From positions 351,446-415,445 of the forward strand of contig JACKCM010000008.1 of assembly GCA_020634035.1 (NCBI GenBank): DNA of 64,000 nucleotides, in the 5' to 3' direction. Position 1 is the first letter of the stretch. Every line of letters starts with the position of its first letter. Source of the DNA: Candidatus Obscuribacterales bacterium. Its GTDB lineage: Bacteria; Cyanobacteriota; Vampirovibrionia; Obscuribacterales; Obscuribacteraceae. The notes beneath the pieces are model-generated. The model saw nothing but the letters and a program-made list of their open reading frames with translations. It ran no database searches and was not told the origin of the DNA. The position numbers and the translations under genes are program-made. This document shows positions 11,662-21,124 of this stretch, in pieces.

Positions 11662-12648
11662 TTGAGACGCAGTTTTGCTGCCCTTTTCAAAGACCGCCTC
11701 GATAGTTTCGTCCGCAAGCCGGAGACTACAAACTGGCGTAAACAAAGCAAATTCAACTATTTTACCGATGAGAATCTCCTCGAGGTTATCGACCTTCAAT
11801 GGGAGAGACCGGTGGCTATCAGTCTTGATCGCCGCTCTCATCTGGCGGTGCTCTCTGTCAAAATCGAAGACCCCGAAGAAAGAGTCGAGAAACAGTCCGC
11901 TCTGGTTAAGCAACTGAGAGCTATCGGGGTAGAGAAGCCCTGCTTTTATATCGTCAACGAGCTTGGCGAAATCAATGTTTATCTCTGCTTCGACGAAGAG
12001 TTCGATAGTGTCAGTCTCCATCCGCTTCTGAAAAACTGGCTCATGCATTGTGAGATGGAGCTGGATGTCCAGGTGGTTGCAGTCGGAGAGCCTCTTGAGC
12101 TGCCTCTGCAGCGAGAGTTCGTCTGGACGACAAACCATTGCACCCCATTGATCCGGCGCATGGATATCGCTTTAGAGCCTGCCATCGCCATGTTTCTCTC
12201 TAATCTGAGCAAGGGTCTTCTCTCTTTGTCTGAGGTGATGACTCATCTGGTCGAATTTCCGATTATTCTGCCTCCGGAGCCTGAACCTGAGCCGGAACCA
12301 GAGCCCGAGCCAGTTGATAAAGATGAATTTGCCGGTGAAAACATTGTCTCTCTGGCAAGACGCAGAGAAGAGCGCAATCGGCGTCAGGAGATCGAGCTCG
12401 AGACAGAGCCGGAAATAGAAGTCGAAGAAGAAGAGATTGAAATAGAGCACGAGTTAATTGTTTCGAGCGAAGATCAGGCTGTATTCGAAGAGCTTCTCGA
12501 TTTCAACTTGAACGATATTCCGGTCTATAACCCTGCCTTTGATCCAAAGCCGGTCGCAGATAATGCTCCACCGACCTCTTCGACCATGCTGCCGCCACCG
12601 GGTTCAACCTCTTTCAAGCAGCTCACCATTCCATTTTTTAATGATTAA
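11662..12648 (+). CDS. Acidic protein of unknown function with a Glu-Pro repeat
   Basis: A 328-residue frame that must begin at TTG 11662 or another non-ATG codon, because the frame is open only from 11587. The start is therefore uncertain. Residues 1-200 look globular and mixed alpha/beta (PVAISLDRRSHLAVLSVKI, KPCFYIVNELGEINVYLCF). Around 203-217 is an uninterrupted Pro-Glu repeat, followed by a Glu/Arg-rich charged segment and a Pro-rich tail ending LTIPFFND. No signal peptide or membrane segment is seen. I do not recognise the family. A divergent nucleic-acid enzyme fold is possible but unproven. Confidence 0.55.
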   Translation: MRRSFAALFKDRLDSFVRKPETTNWRKQSKFNYFTDENLLEVIDLQWERPVAISLDRRSHLAVLSVKIEDPEERVEKQSALVKQLRAIGVEKPCFYIVNELGEINVYLCFDEEFDSVSLHPLLKNWLMHCEMELDVQVVAVGEPLELPLQREFVWTTNHCTPLIRRMDIALEPAIAMFLSNLSKGLLSLSEVMTHLVEFPIILPPEPEPEPEPEPEPVDKDEFAGENIVSLARRREERNRRQEIELETEPEIEVEEEEIEIEHELIVSSEDQAVFEELLDFNLNDIPVYNPAFDPKPVADNAPPTSSTMLPPPGSTSFKQLTIPFFND

Positions 12649-12730
12649 ATCGAGAGTTCTATTGAACTTTTTGAACTTCCCCTGCGTCTGTCAAGGTATA
12701 TTGCCAATAGGACGTTAGAGGTGTTTGTCT

Positions 12731-13798
12731 ATGATCTGGTCGTTTGAAAGAGCTTTGCTGGCTTTGTCTCTGGGTCTGGTGCTTCTTTCCGGCGGCGCTG
12801 CTGTGGAAGCTAAAGCTAAGAACAGCAAGCTTTTGCCCGGATATGCAGCTAAAGAGAATATCGACAGAGTCAACCAGGATATTCACTGGCACACCCATCT
12901 ATCCGAAGCTATAAACTCAGCCCGCAGTCAGGGCAAGATGATCCTCTGGGTTCAGATGATAGGGCAGATGGATGGCGCCACATGATCGGCCGCCAATAGC
13001 TTGAGAGCCGTGTCGCTCTCGCAGGACCCCGCCTATTCGGTATTGAAAAATGAACTGGTTTGCGGTTATCGAGATATCTCGAAAGAGAGTTATGCCGGTT
13101 TTTCCGGGGCGCACAAACCGGACGGTAATGCGATAAAGACCACAAATGGAGCCGGTCCTCATAATTTGCAGACTTTCATCCTGGCCTCGGACGGCACTGT
13201 GCTGCACTGTTTGCCCGGCTACTGGAATCCGCAGGATCTGGTCCGGGAGATTGAATTTGCCGGTCGACTGCATGATCTCTGGACCAATCCGTCTCTTTCT
13301 AGAGCTTCTAAAGATCAGGCTTTCAGGCGCATGCAGTTAGCTCATGTTCATGAGCACCCCCAGGCCATGGTGCGACGCTCTAACATGCAGGGTTTCGATA
13401 AGAAGTACGAGGCTAAACACAGGCTCCGTACATCAGACACAATAAACAATGTCCAGCTTGCCAGCTATGCTCTGCAAAAGGGGCAGAAAATACCGGCTGG
13501 AGCCTTCAAAACCACCGATGTGATAATGCATGAACGCATGGCTGCAAGGCCGTTTCTGCCCTTCAATCAATTCGACGTGGCCCATTTTGTCGACTATGGA
13601 AGACCGAAGTACGACAAGAACGAAGACTTTCGTAATGATAACGGCATGCTGGTGGATCGTAATGGAGCAAAATCGCAAGAGATGCTCGGTCAGGTACCCC
13701 AGAAGAAGAAGAAGCGAAAGGGCGGCAAGATGCGTCGCATTGTCCAGTCCGGTGGAAGAGGAGTGGTAAACTACGGTCTGAGAGCTGCCCTCCGCTAG
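12731..13798 (+). CDS. Thioredoxin-fold protein, candidate selenoprotein (UGA at 12983-12985 read as Sec)
   Basis: ATG 12731 follows TAGAGGTG with good spacing and opens a secreted protein (signal peptide about 1-28). The frame meets TGA at codon 85 but stays open in the same frame to 13798, giving 355 residues if TGA is read. The fold spans the TGA: strand KMILWVQMI lies upstream, and NELVCGYRDIS, LQTFILASDGTVLHCLPGY and the final helix lie downstream. The TGA falls where the active-site Cys of a thioredoxin fold would be (DGAT-U-SAAN). A perfect 6-bp hairpin with a GU-containing loop begins 17 bases after the TGA, as in bacterial SECIS elements. Alternatives are a nonsense-mutated pseudogene, or two products with a TTG restart at 13001. 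The tail is Lys/Arg-rich. Confidence 0.7.
13003..13020 (+). promoter_or_regulatory. SECIS-like hairpin downstream of in-frame UGA
   Basis: GAGAGC-CGTGTC-GCTCTC forms a perfect 6-bp stem with a 6-base loop. The loop begins 23-24 bases after the UGA and has G at its second position, followed by U. Bacterial SECIS elements bound by SelB sit at this distance and need a G in the first two loop positions. The match to those rules is read directly from the sequence; function is inferred. Confidence 0.6.
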
Positions 13799-13836
13799 AG
13801 ACGGCTTGTGTAATGCTTCAATAATGTAGGACCGCT

Positions 13837-15822
13837 TTGACCAGATTTCCGCCGGAGCTGTTAGAAAGGTATGAATACCTGAATCTGCTTGGAAAAGGCG
13901 GCATGGGCATAGTCTATCTGGCCCGGGATCTGGTGCTCGGGCGAACGGTGGCGATTAAAACCCTGTCCAGCGCGGCTGCCACCGAGAGCCAGTTGATTCG
14001 TTTTCAGAAAGAGGCCAGGGCTGCCGCCAAACTCAATCATGATCACATAGTTCGGGTGATTGATTTTGGCATCATGAAAAACGGAGACCCTTATATGGTC
14101 ATGGACTATGTCCAGGGTTCCGACCTGAACGAATATCTAAAAGCACTGGAGCGCAATCAAAAACTTCTGTTGGTTCTGGACCTCGCCATTCAGATTGTCG
14201 GTGCGCTGGCCCATGCCCATGGCCAGGGGGTTGTCCATCGTGATTTGAAATCCGCAAATATTGTCGTAACCGAAGACGATGATGGAGAGCCGCGCGCCAT
14301 GGTGATTGATTTCGGCATAGCCCAATTGAGCACCCTGGCGGTTCCGGCAGACAACACTCTTTTCGAGAGCACCGGTAACGCGGTGATTGGTTCGCCGGGC
14401 TATATCAGCCCGGAGTCTATAAAAGCCGATCGGGTGGATTTTCGAACGGATATCTATTCTTTTGGTTGTGTCTTTTTCGAGATGCTCACCGGAAAGTTGC
14501 CTTACATCGGAGAGACGGCGTTGGCTACCATGGAGATGCATATCAAGGCGATAGTGCCGAGTGTGGTGCCTTTTGAGTTGCGTTTGCTTGAAGCGCCATT
14601 GTCGGAAGAGATTCAAGAATGCTTCGATACGATCATCCGAAGATGTATGGCCAAAGACCCGGGAAAGCGATATCCGTCCATGGGTTTGCTTGCCGAGGAT
14701 CTCTTAGAAGCACGGAGTAAAATTCTGGAGGTGCTTGAAGCTATAGATCTGCAGGCAGAGATGAACAAAGCCGACGCTCAGGAGCAGGGTCCGTTGCTCA
14801 ATCTTCCTTGGACGGCGGGATTCGTCAAAAGTCGAGCGTTTATGCCGGTGGTGGCGCTTCTGGTGCTTTCAATCTCGGCAATTTTAGTAATGCTCTTTCA
14901 GTCGCAACAGTCGGCGAAAGTAGACGAGCGCCTTGCAGAAGACATAAAAATCATCGGCGCCAAGCAGTATCCATATCTTGGAGAGGCTTTAAAAGTAACC
15001 CCCGACGGTTATATTCCCGGTGATTTCAGAAGGACCGATGTAGAGGACGCTGATCTGATCGCCGGCGATTTCAAAATTACCGGGGGTGACCTCGATTTGA
15101 AATATTCCCGGGTTACGGATAAAGGCATAGCCGCTCTTGATCTGACCGGAGTGCAGAAGATAGTGCTCGATTCGACTGGCATAACCGATAAGACAATGCT
15201 TTATCTCGCCAAATTTCCTTCTCTTAAAGAGATCTATGCCGACAATACAAAAATTACCGACAAAGGCGTAGAAGCTGTTGCCGCACTGCCTTTGCTCGAG
15301 TCTATTAAGCTCGAAGGAACCCAGATCACCGATGATGGTATCAGAGCTCTTGCCCATGCACCAAAATTGTATCTACTTGATATTGCTAAATGTTCCAAAG
15401 TTACCAAAGCCAGCCTCGCCTCTATAAAGGCTATGCCCTTGCTCTCTCGAATAAGAATTACCAAGACGGAGATTCGACTGCGAGATCTAAAAGATATGAA
15501 CGGGCTTGCCAGAATCACCGATGAATACAGCGATTTGACCCAGGCTGATATCGACGCTCTTTTAAGGATGAAGGGCTTACAAAGAATAACCCTGACAGCA
15601 GCGGCCCTGACGGAGGATCAGTTTATGAGTCTGACTGGAATCCCTGAATTGCACATGTTGAACGTCGCTCGCTGTGGAGGAATTGGAGAGATCCAGGCGA
15701 ATCGATTTATGAGCATCCGCGACGATGTTTTTGTGCAGTGGACACTGCCCTACAAAAAGACCTATCCGGCTGACTTCAGCTTCAAAAGGCTGATGAAAGA
15801 AGAAGGCAGCCGGGGCTACTAG
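13837..15822 (+). CDS. Transmembrane Ser/Thr kinase with extracytoplasmic leucine-rich repeats
   Basis: This 661-residue protein combines an N-terminal kinase domain (LGKGGMGIVYLA about 18-29, AIKTL, HRDLKSANIVV about 134-144, VIDFGIA, GSPGYISPES), one membrane helix (FMPVVALLVLSISAILVMLF, about 335-354), and a C-terminal leucine-rich-repeat region (about 400-640) with repeats such as ITDKGVEAVAALPLLESI. The layout is receptor-like: the kinase is inside and the repeats are probably outside. The start is TTG 13837, preceded by AGGA; no ATG lies near. Its stop overlaps that of tyrS on the other strand by four bases. The ligand is unknown. Confidence 0.9.
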   Translation: MTRFPPELLERYEYLNLLGKGGMGIVYLARDLVLGRTVAIKTLSSAAATESQLIRFQKEARAAAKLNHDHIVRVIDFGIMKNGDPYMVMDYVQGSDLNEYLKALERNQKLLLVLDLAIQIVGALAHAHGQGVVHRDLKSANIVVTEDDDGEPRAMVIDFGIAQLSTLAVPADNTLFESTGNAVIGSPGYISPESIKADRVDFRTDIYSFGCVFFEMLTGKLPYIGETALATMEMHIKAIVPSVVPFELRLLEAPLSEEIQECFDTIIRRCMAKDPGKRYPSMGLLAEDLLEARSKILEVLEAIDLQAEMNKADAQEQGPLLNLPWTAGFVKSRAFMPVVALLVLSISAILVMLFQSQQSAKVDERLAEDIKIIGAKQYPYLGEALKVTPDGYIPGDFRRTDVEDADLIAGDFKITGGDLDLKYSRVTDKGIAALDLTGVQKIVLDSTGITDKTMLYLAKFPSLKEIYADNTKITDKGVEAVAALPLLESIKLEGTQITDDGIRALAHAPKLYLLDIAKCSKVTKASLASIKAMPLLSRIRITKTEIRLRDLKDMNGLARITDEYSDLTQADIDALLRMKGLQRITLTAAALTEDQFMSLTGIPELHMLNVARCGGIGEIQANRFMSIRDDVFVQWTLPYKKTYPADFSFKRLMKEEGSRGY

Positions 15823-17117
15823 AGGTTGATGCGAATGAAGCGTCTTCTACCCACTTGAAGCACTATCGAATTTCCATCTCCTGGACCAATTGACTGATTG
15901 GGGTCTTTGACCTGGTCGCCATCGATGCGCACTCCGCCGTCTGCAATCAGACGTTTGGCTTGCCCTGAACCGCTTGCCAGCTCCGTGTCGACCAGAAGAC
16001 GAAATAGCGGTTTTTCTTCGGTCAGCTGATACTCTGGCATGTCGTCCGGGATCTGCCGTTTGCTATGAATGGTATCCCATTCGGTGAGGGCGTCTCTGGC
16101 GGCGTCTTCGCCGTGGTATTGCAGGACGATCTGTTTCGCCAGTCGGGCTTTTGCTTCTTTAGGATTTCCGCCGGATTGTAGAAATTCTTTGATTTCGTCT
16201 ACTTCGGCGCCCGAAAGCGTGGTGGTGAGCTCGAAATATTTGACGATCAGTTCGTCCGGAATACGCATACATTTGCCGAACATGTCCGAAGGCGGCTCGG
16301 ACAGACCGATGAAGTTGTCGTAGGTTTTCGACATCTTCTTGGCGCCATCGGTGCCTTCTATAAGTGGCAACAGGAACGCGACCTGCTGGTCGAGGTCGTA
16401 GTGCGGCTGCAGTTCTCGACCTTGAAGGATGTTGAAGCGTTGGTCCGTACCGCCCAGCTCTACGTCCGCTTCAATAGCGACTGAATCATAGCCCTGGAGA
16501 ATCGGGTAGAAAAGCTCATGAAAAGAGATCGGTTGCTGGTTTTCCATTCTCTCGCCGAAAGCCTCTTTGGCAAGAAGCTGCTGAACCGTGACTTTGCCTG
16601 CCAGCTTCAATATGTCATTTAGATTCATCGGAGCCAGCCATTCTTCGTTATTTCTGGTCTCGGTCTTAGCTATGTCGAGAATCAGCCCCATCTGGTCTAA
16701 ATAGGTCCGGGCATTCTCCTTGACTTGCTCCGAGGTGAGCTGCGGACGGGTGGCGTTGCGCCCGGAGGGGTCTCCTATCTGGGCAGTGAATCCGCCTATA
16801 ATGAGAACAATCTGATGTCCGAAGTCCTGAAAGAGTCGGAGCTTGCGGAAAACCACCGAGTGCCCGAGGTGCAAATCGGTCGAAGTGGGGTCGACACCGA
16901 GTTTGACCCTCAGTTTGCGACCGGCTTTTTTGACTTCGTAAAGCTTGCGGGCAAGACCCATATATCCGTCCGGCAAAATCTCGGCTCCGCGCCCCAGCTC
17001 GCGGGCTTCTTCGATGATCTCGTCGGGAATTTTTTCTTCGCTTTTTTTAGAGTCGGTTTGTGTGGCGTCCACCGTCTTTTCCTCGTCGCGTCTCTTGCGA
17101 CTATCGACTTTAATCAA
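15819..17117 (-). CDS. tyrS: Tyrosyl-tRNA synthetase
   Basis: This 432-residue class I synthetase charges tRNA-Tyr. It has HLGH at 83-86, the Tyr/ATP pocket GGFTAQIGDPSGR, ELGGTDQRFNI, the KMSK loop at 261-264 and a C-terminal S4 RNA-binding domain (RLIADGGVRIDGDQV). The sequence pattern is of the TyrZ type rather than the E. coli TyrS type. An extra charged, lysine-rich extension of about 30 residues precedes the usual start. The gene is divergent from leuS across a 127-base region. No T-box leader is visible. Confidence 0.97.
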   Translation of the reverse strand: MIKVDSRKRRDEEKTVDATQTDSKKSEEKIPDEIIEEARELGRGAEILPDGYMGLARKLYEVKKAGRKLRVKLGVDPTSTDLHLGHSVVFRKLRLFQDFGHQIVLIIGGFTAQIGDPSGRNATRPQLTSEQVKENARTYLDQMGLILDIAKTETRNNEEWLAPMNLNDILKLAGKVTVQQLLAKEAFGERMENQQPISFHELFYPILQGYDSVAIEADVELGGTDQRFNILQGRELQPHYDLDQQVAFLLPLIEGTDGAKKMSKTYDNFIGLSEPPSDMFGKCMRIPDELIVKYFELTTTLSGAEVDEIKEFLQSGGNPKEAKARLAKQIVLQYHGEDAARDALTEWDTIHSKRQIPDDMPEYQLTEEKPLFRLLVDTELASGSGQAKRLIADGGVRIDGDQVKDPNQSIGPGDGNSIVLQVGRRRFIRINL

Positions 17118-17244
17118 AAGCGGTCCGCCTTACAATAATGTAAAACAGATCAGTGAAAAATCTTTGCATGCCACTGCAGTTTCGTTGAGCTTGGCCCGGG
17201 TCTGAGATAAGATCACCTACTTTAGGATAGAGGATGGCTCAGCA

Positions 17245-19827
17245 ATGTCTAACCAGTACACCCCCCGCGAGATAGAAGAGAAGTGGCAGGAGCAATGGGA
17301 GAAAGACGGCATATACGTCGCCCATGACCTGGATAAGAAGCCGAAATTCTACTCGCTGGTGATGTTTCCCTATCCGTCGGGCGACCTGCACATGGGTCAT
17401 ATGCGGGTTTACACGATTTCGGATGTGATCTCTCGTCAGCGTCGCATGCAGGGCTATAACGTCCTCAATCCCATGGGCTGGGATGCTTTCGGTTTGCCTG
17501 CCGAGAACGCCGCCATCAAAAATAAGATGCATCCGGGCAAATGGACCCGCCAGAATATAAAGTTCATGCGTGATTCCCAGCTCAAGAAACTTGGAACCAG
17601 CTATGACTGGTCCCGGGAAGTCACCACCTGTGAAGCCGATTATTATCGCTGGACGCAGTGGCTGTTTCTGAAGCTCTACGAAAAGGGTCTTGCTGTCCGC
17701 AAAGAGGCGCCGGTCAACTGGTGTCCGGACTGTCACACAGTACTTGCCAACGAGCAGGTCGTGGACGGCGCTTGTTGGCGTCACTCCGAGACCAAGGTCG
17801 AGCAGAAGCTGATGAGTCAGTGGTTTTTGAAGATCACAGACTATGCCGACGAACTTCTCGATGATCTCGAGAAACTGACCGGCTGGCCCGAACCGGTGCG
17901 TTTGATGCAGAAAAACTGGATCGGCCGCTCCGAAGGGGCGGAGCTGCACTTTACCGTGGACAGCAAGCCGAATGTCCAGATCAGCGTCTTCACCACCCGT
18001 CCTGACACTGCTTATGGTGTCAGCTATCTGGTTCTCGCTCCCGAGAATCCGCTTGTGCAAGAGTTGACGGCTCCCGAATGTCTTGCGGCGGTCAACGAAT
18101 ATGTAGAAGCGTCTCGTCACAAGACGGAGCTCGAGCGTATCTCTACCGAGAAGTCCAAAACCGGTGTGCCCATCGGTTGTTCGGTAATCAATCCCTTTAA
18201 TGGCGAGAGTGTGCCTATTTGGGTTTCAGATTATGTGTTGATGAACTATGGAACCGGCGCGGTCATGGGTGTGCCTGCCCACGATGATAGAGACTTTCTC
18301 TTTGCCAAATCCCATGGATTACCGGTGGTCGAGGTCATCTCTGCCGACGGCAAGGCCAGCGAAGGTGAGCTCGAAGAAGCTTATACCGAACCTGGAATAA
18401 TGGTCAATTCGGGACCTTTCAACGGTCTGACCAGCCCCGAAGCCAAGGTTAAAATGACCGAGTGGGCAGCCGACAACGCTTCGGGCAAGAAGCGTGTTCA
18501 GTATCGTCTACGTGACTGGTTGATCAGTCGTCAGCGCTACTGGGGCTGTCCTATTCCTCTGGTACACTGCGAACATTGCGGCATAGTGCCGGTTCCTGAA
18601 AAGCAACTTCCGGTCGAGCTTCCTGAGGATATCGACTTTACTGGTGAAGGTGGCTCGCCCCTTACAAGGCACGACTCTTTCTTGAAGGTCGCCTGTCCTG
18701 CTTGCGGCAAAGAAGCGCGCCGAGAGACCGACACCATGGATACCTTCATAGATTCGAGCTGGTATTTCCTTCGTTATGCTGATGCCAATAACGATACCAC
18801 CGCTTTCGCCCGGGATAAGGCCGATTACTGGATGCCAGTCGACCAATATGTCGGCGGTATCGAGCACGCCATCCTGCATTTGCTCTATTCTCGCTTTTTC
18901 ACAAAAGCCTTTCGTGACATAGGTCTTGTCCAGTGCGATGAGCCTTTTGCCAACCTGCTCTCCCAGGGCATGGTGACTAAATATTCCGAGATTTCAGGAC
19001 GTATAGAGAAGATGTCCAAATCGAGGGGTAATGTGGTCGGCACCACCGCTTTCTTCGAGAAGTACGGTGCCGATGCCGCTCGTCTTTTCACCCTCTTCGC
19101 CGCTCCGCCCGAGCAAGAGCTGGAGTGGTCCGAAGAAGGCGCCGTGGGGCAGTATCGTTTCCTCGGCCGAATCTGGAGAATCGTCACTGACCTTCTCGAG
19201 CATAAAGCGATAGAGTCTTATACAGGAGAAGTCGACCACGACAAGTTGAGCCCCGAGAGCAAGAAGTTTCATATGCTTGTGCATAAGACTTTGAAGGCTG
19301 TCACAAACGATCTCGACCCCAGTCGCTATGTCTTCAATACTGCCATCGCGCGCTGTATCGAGCTCAATAACGGGCTCTATAAATATTGCCAGGAGTTGAG
19401 CAGCGGTGGTGCCGCCAATGGTGGCTCCAGCGAAAATCTCGCCCCGGTCGGTGAAAAGTTGAAAGCCGAAGAGAGGCAGCTGCTCTCTTTTGCGGTTCGC
19501 AATTTGCTGCTCATGCTTGCCCCCATGGCGCCACACATTACCGAAGAGCTATGGAGTCGCACCGGCTTTATGGCGGCTTACGACAGCTCGTTACATGTAT
19601 TTCCCTGGCCCGGATTCGACGATAAGTTGACGATTGACGACGAAGTCGAGCTGGTGCTTCAGGTGAACGGCAAAATAGTCAACAAAGTTCCCTGTGTCCG
19701 GGGCATGGCGAAGACTGAAGTAGAAGAGCTAGCCCTTGCCGACGAAAAGGTCAAAGCCAAACTCAATGGTCAGTCGGTGAAGAAGGTTATAGTGGTTCCC
19801 AATAAGCTGGTCAATGTAGTTCTTTGA
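17245..19827 (+). CDS. leuS: Leucyl-tRNA synthetase
   Basis: A full-length 860-residue class I synthetase that charges tRNA-Leu and edits mischarged products. HMGH is at 49-52 within [17 protein letters not shown], the CP1 editing domain has the TTRPDT motif (about 250-255) and the KMSKS loop is at 589-593. A Cys-rich zinc knuckle ([23 protein letters not shown], about 443-494) is present. The C-terminal anticodon and LeuS-specific domains end in [13 protein letters not shown]. It is followed by an intrinsic terminator. Confidence 0.98.
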   Translation: MSNQYTPREIEEKWQEQWEKDGIYVAHDLDKKPKFYSLVMFPYPSGDLHMGHMRVYTISDVISRQRRMQGYNVLNPMGWDAFGLPAENAAIKNKMHPGKWTRQNIKFMRDSQLKKLGTSYDWSREVTTCEADYYRWTQWLFLKLYEKGLAVRKEAPVNWCPDCHTVLANEQVVDGACWRHSETKVEQKLMSQWFLKITDYADELLDDLEKLTGWPEPVRLMQKNWIGRSEGAELHFTVDSKPNVQISVFTTRPDTAYGVSYLVLAPENPLVQELTAPECLAAVNEYVEASRHKTELERISTEKSKTGVPIGCSVINPFNGESVPIWVSDYVLMNYGTGAVMGVPAHDDRDFLFAKSHGLPVVEVISADGKASEGELEEAYTEPGIMVNSGPFNGLTSPEAKVKMTEWAADNASGKKRVQYRLRDWLISRQRYWGCPIPLVHCEHCGIVPVPEKQLPVELPEDIDFTGEGGSPLTRHDSFLKVACPACGKEARRETDTMDTFIDSSWYFLRYADANNDTTAFARDKADYWMPVDQYVGGIEHAILHLLYSRFFTKAFRDIGLVQCDEPFANLLSQGMVTKYSEISGRIEKMSKSRGNVVGTTAFFEKYGADAARLFTLFAAPPEQELEWSEEGAVGQYRFLGRIWRIVTDLLEHKAIESYTGEVDHDKLSPESKKFHMLVHKTLKAVTNDLDPSRYVFNTAIARCIELNNGLYKYCQELSSGGAANGGSSENLAPVGEKLKAEERQLLSFAVRNLLLMLAPMAPHITEELWSRTGFMAAYDSSLHVFPWPGFDDKLTIDDEVELVLQVNGKIVNKVPCVRGMAKTEVEELALADEKVKAKLNGQSVKKVIVVPNKLVNVVL

Positions 19828-19927
19828 TTCGCTGAGAGCCGTTTTATCGGACCATGCCGGTCTTATCTGTTCGGGAATAGCCAGGGTCGATCTCCGGGAT
19901 TGGCGCTGGCCGCGCCATGGGCGCAAA

Positions 19928-19947
19928 AGGCGGGCTCCGCCTGTTTT
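19928..19947 (+). terminator. Intrinsic terminator after leuS
   Basis: AGGCGG-GCT-CCGCCT forms a 6-bp GC-rich stem with a three-base loop followed by GTTTTT. It lies about 100 bases after the leuS stop and before the rhomboid-like gene. Confidence 0.7.
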
Positions 19948-20048
19948 TGCTACCTTGGCAACCATGGTTACAGCAGGACTGGATAAGGGTAATCTTATAT
20001 AGAGACTTCAGGTCTCAGAATTCTCCTTTCAAAAGCAGGATAGACGAG

Positions 20049-20972
20049 ATGACTTACGGCCGGTCAGGCAACGATGTCCAGATTGATACCCAGGGTGCAA
20101 TACCGATTGTGTCCATGATGATGATCTTCGGCTTCGTGGTCGCCTATGCTTTTATGAGCACCAACAAAATCGAGCTCTGGGAGCCCCATGCCCTGGCTCA
20201 GCGCTGGATGGACAACAACAGCTTCACGGCTATTTCGATGCAGCAGTGGATAGTCGCTCAGCAGTGGGAGAAGATTTTTGGACAGCTGCCCATGGCCACC
20301 ATGGCGGCGTTCGCCGGTTTTCAGGTAATCGGAAACTCTTATTTCTTGTGGTTCTTCGGCTCTAAAGTAGAGCAAAAGATGGGAGCCGGACGATACTTTC
20401 TGCTCTGTCTCGCCGCCATGTACATCCCCTATGTCGCCCTCTGGTACGAAGGTTACCGGACTGTCGACGCCAATCATTATTACGGTCCCTGTTTTCTTAT
20501 CCTGACTATTCTCGGGGCTTATTTCCTCTTTCCGGAGCCCAAAGAGATAAACACCAAATGGTTCAAGCAGAGCCGTGGTGAGATCTTTGTCCGGGATCAA
20601 CAGAAGGATTTCACCAAGAAGTACGAGAAACGCAACGTTAAGCTCTATATTCTCTTGTTTGCAATGTATGAAGTGGGTTTGTACTTCTACAGCATTAAAA
20701 TTACTGCAGGCTATCTCACCTTCCACTGGCTGCCGGCTTTAACCGGGTTGATTATGGGCTATTTAGTAGCCGGGTTCCTTGTCTGGAGCGCGACAGGCTC
20801 GCTCCAGGACGGCGCTATCAAGCTCATGTGTATCCGTAAGTACAACCAGATTCTCAAGCTCGATGTCGGTCATGATGTGGCTATTCGCGGTACTTCTATG
20901 GCCCTTGGTCTGCCTGAAGAGCGGGTCAAAGAATGGGTCAGCCAGCAAAAGGGCAAAATGAGCGTCAAATAG
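20049..20972 (+). CDS. Rhomboid-like membrane protein with Cys at the nucleophile position
   Basis: The product is 307 residues from ATG 20049. The long in-frame extension to 19917 overlaps the leuS terminator and was not used. About six membrane segments are seen. The rhomboid pattern is visible: a GNSYFLWFFGSKVEQKMGAGRYF segment matching the family's N-x-x-x-L-x-x-FG-x-x-x-E region, then YYGPCFLILTILGAYFLFP in place of the usual GxSG...GAY block, and FHWLPALTGLIMG for the catalytic His helix (His226). The nucleophile Ser is replaced by Cys148. It is either an inactive iRhom/derlin-like protein or a cysteine variant. Substrates are unknown. Confidence 0.7.
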   Translation: MTYGRSGNDVQIDTQGAIPIVSMMMIFGFVVAYAFMSTNKIELWEPHALAQRWMDNNSFTAISMQQWIVAQQWEKIFGQLPMATMAAFAGFQVIGNSYFLWFFGSKVEQKMGAGRYFLLCLAAMYIPYVALWYEGYRTVDANHYYGPCFLILTILGAYFLFPEPKEINTKWFKQSRGEIFVRDQQKDFTKKYEKRNVKLYILLFAMYEVGLYFYSIKITAGYLTFHWLPALTGLIMGYLVAGFLVWSATGSLQDGAIKLMCIRKYNQILKLDVGHDVAIRGTSMALGLPEERVKEWVSQQKGKMSVK

Positions 20973-21124
20973 CGGTTTGCGGTATTGCTCGATTGTGATC
21001 GAATGTGATCGTTGATTCCTTCTCTTGGCAACACTGCTTAACCTGAATAGAGCCTAAGTTATTAATCTCCTGACTAGTGTAGAATCGGCCCGATTTATAA
21101 GGTCATCTCCGTCAGTGGGGTCGA

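Noticed and set aside
12280..12315. Repetitive GAGCCN DNA, considered as a microsatellite
   Set aside because: It is in frame and encodes the Pro-Glu linker of the 328-residue protein, with synonymous variation.
12983..13000. Simple frameshift or sequencing error at the UGA
   Set aside because: Both halves are in the same frame, so no indel is needed. A point nonsense mutation remains possible and is recorded as the alternative.
17118..17244. T-box leader controlling tyrS or leuS
   Set aside because: The intergenic region is short and has no T-box sequence or specifier-loop architecture.
19917..20048. N-terminal extension of the rhomboid-like gene
   Set aside because: It covers the leuS terminator and lacks a ribosome site. 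ATG 20049 fits the membrane protein start better.
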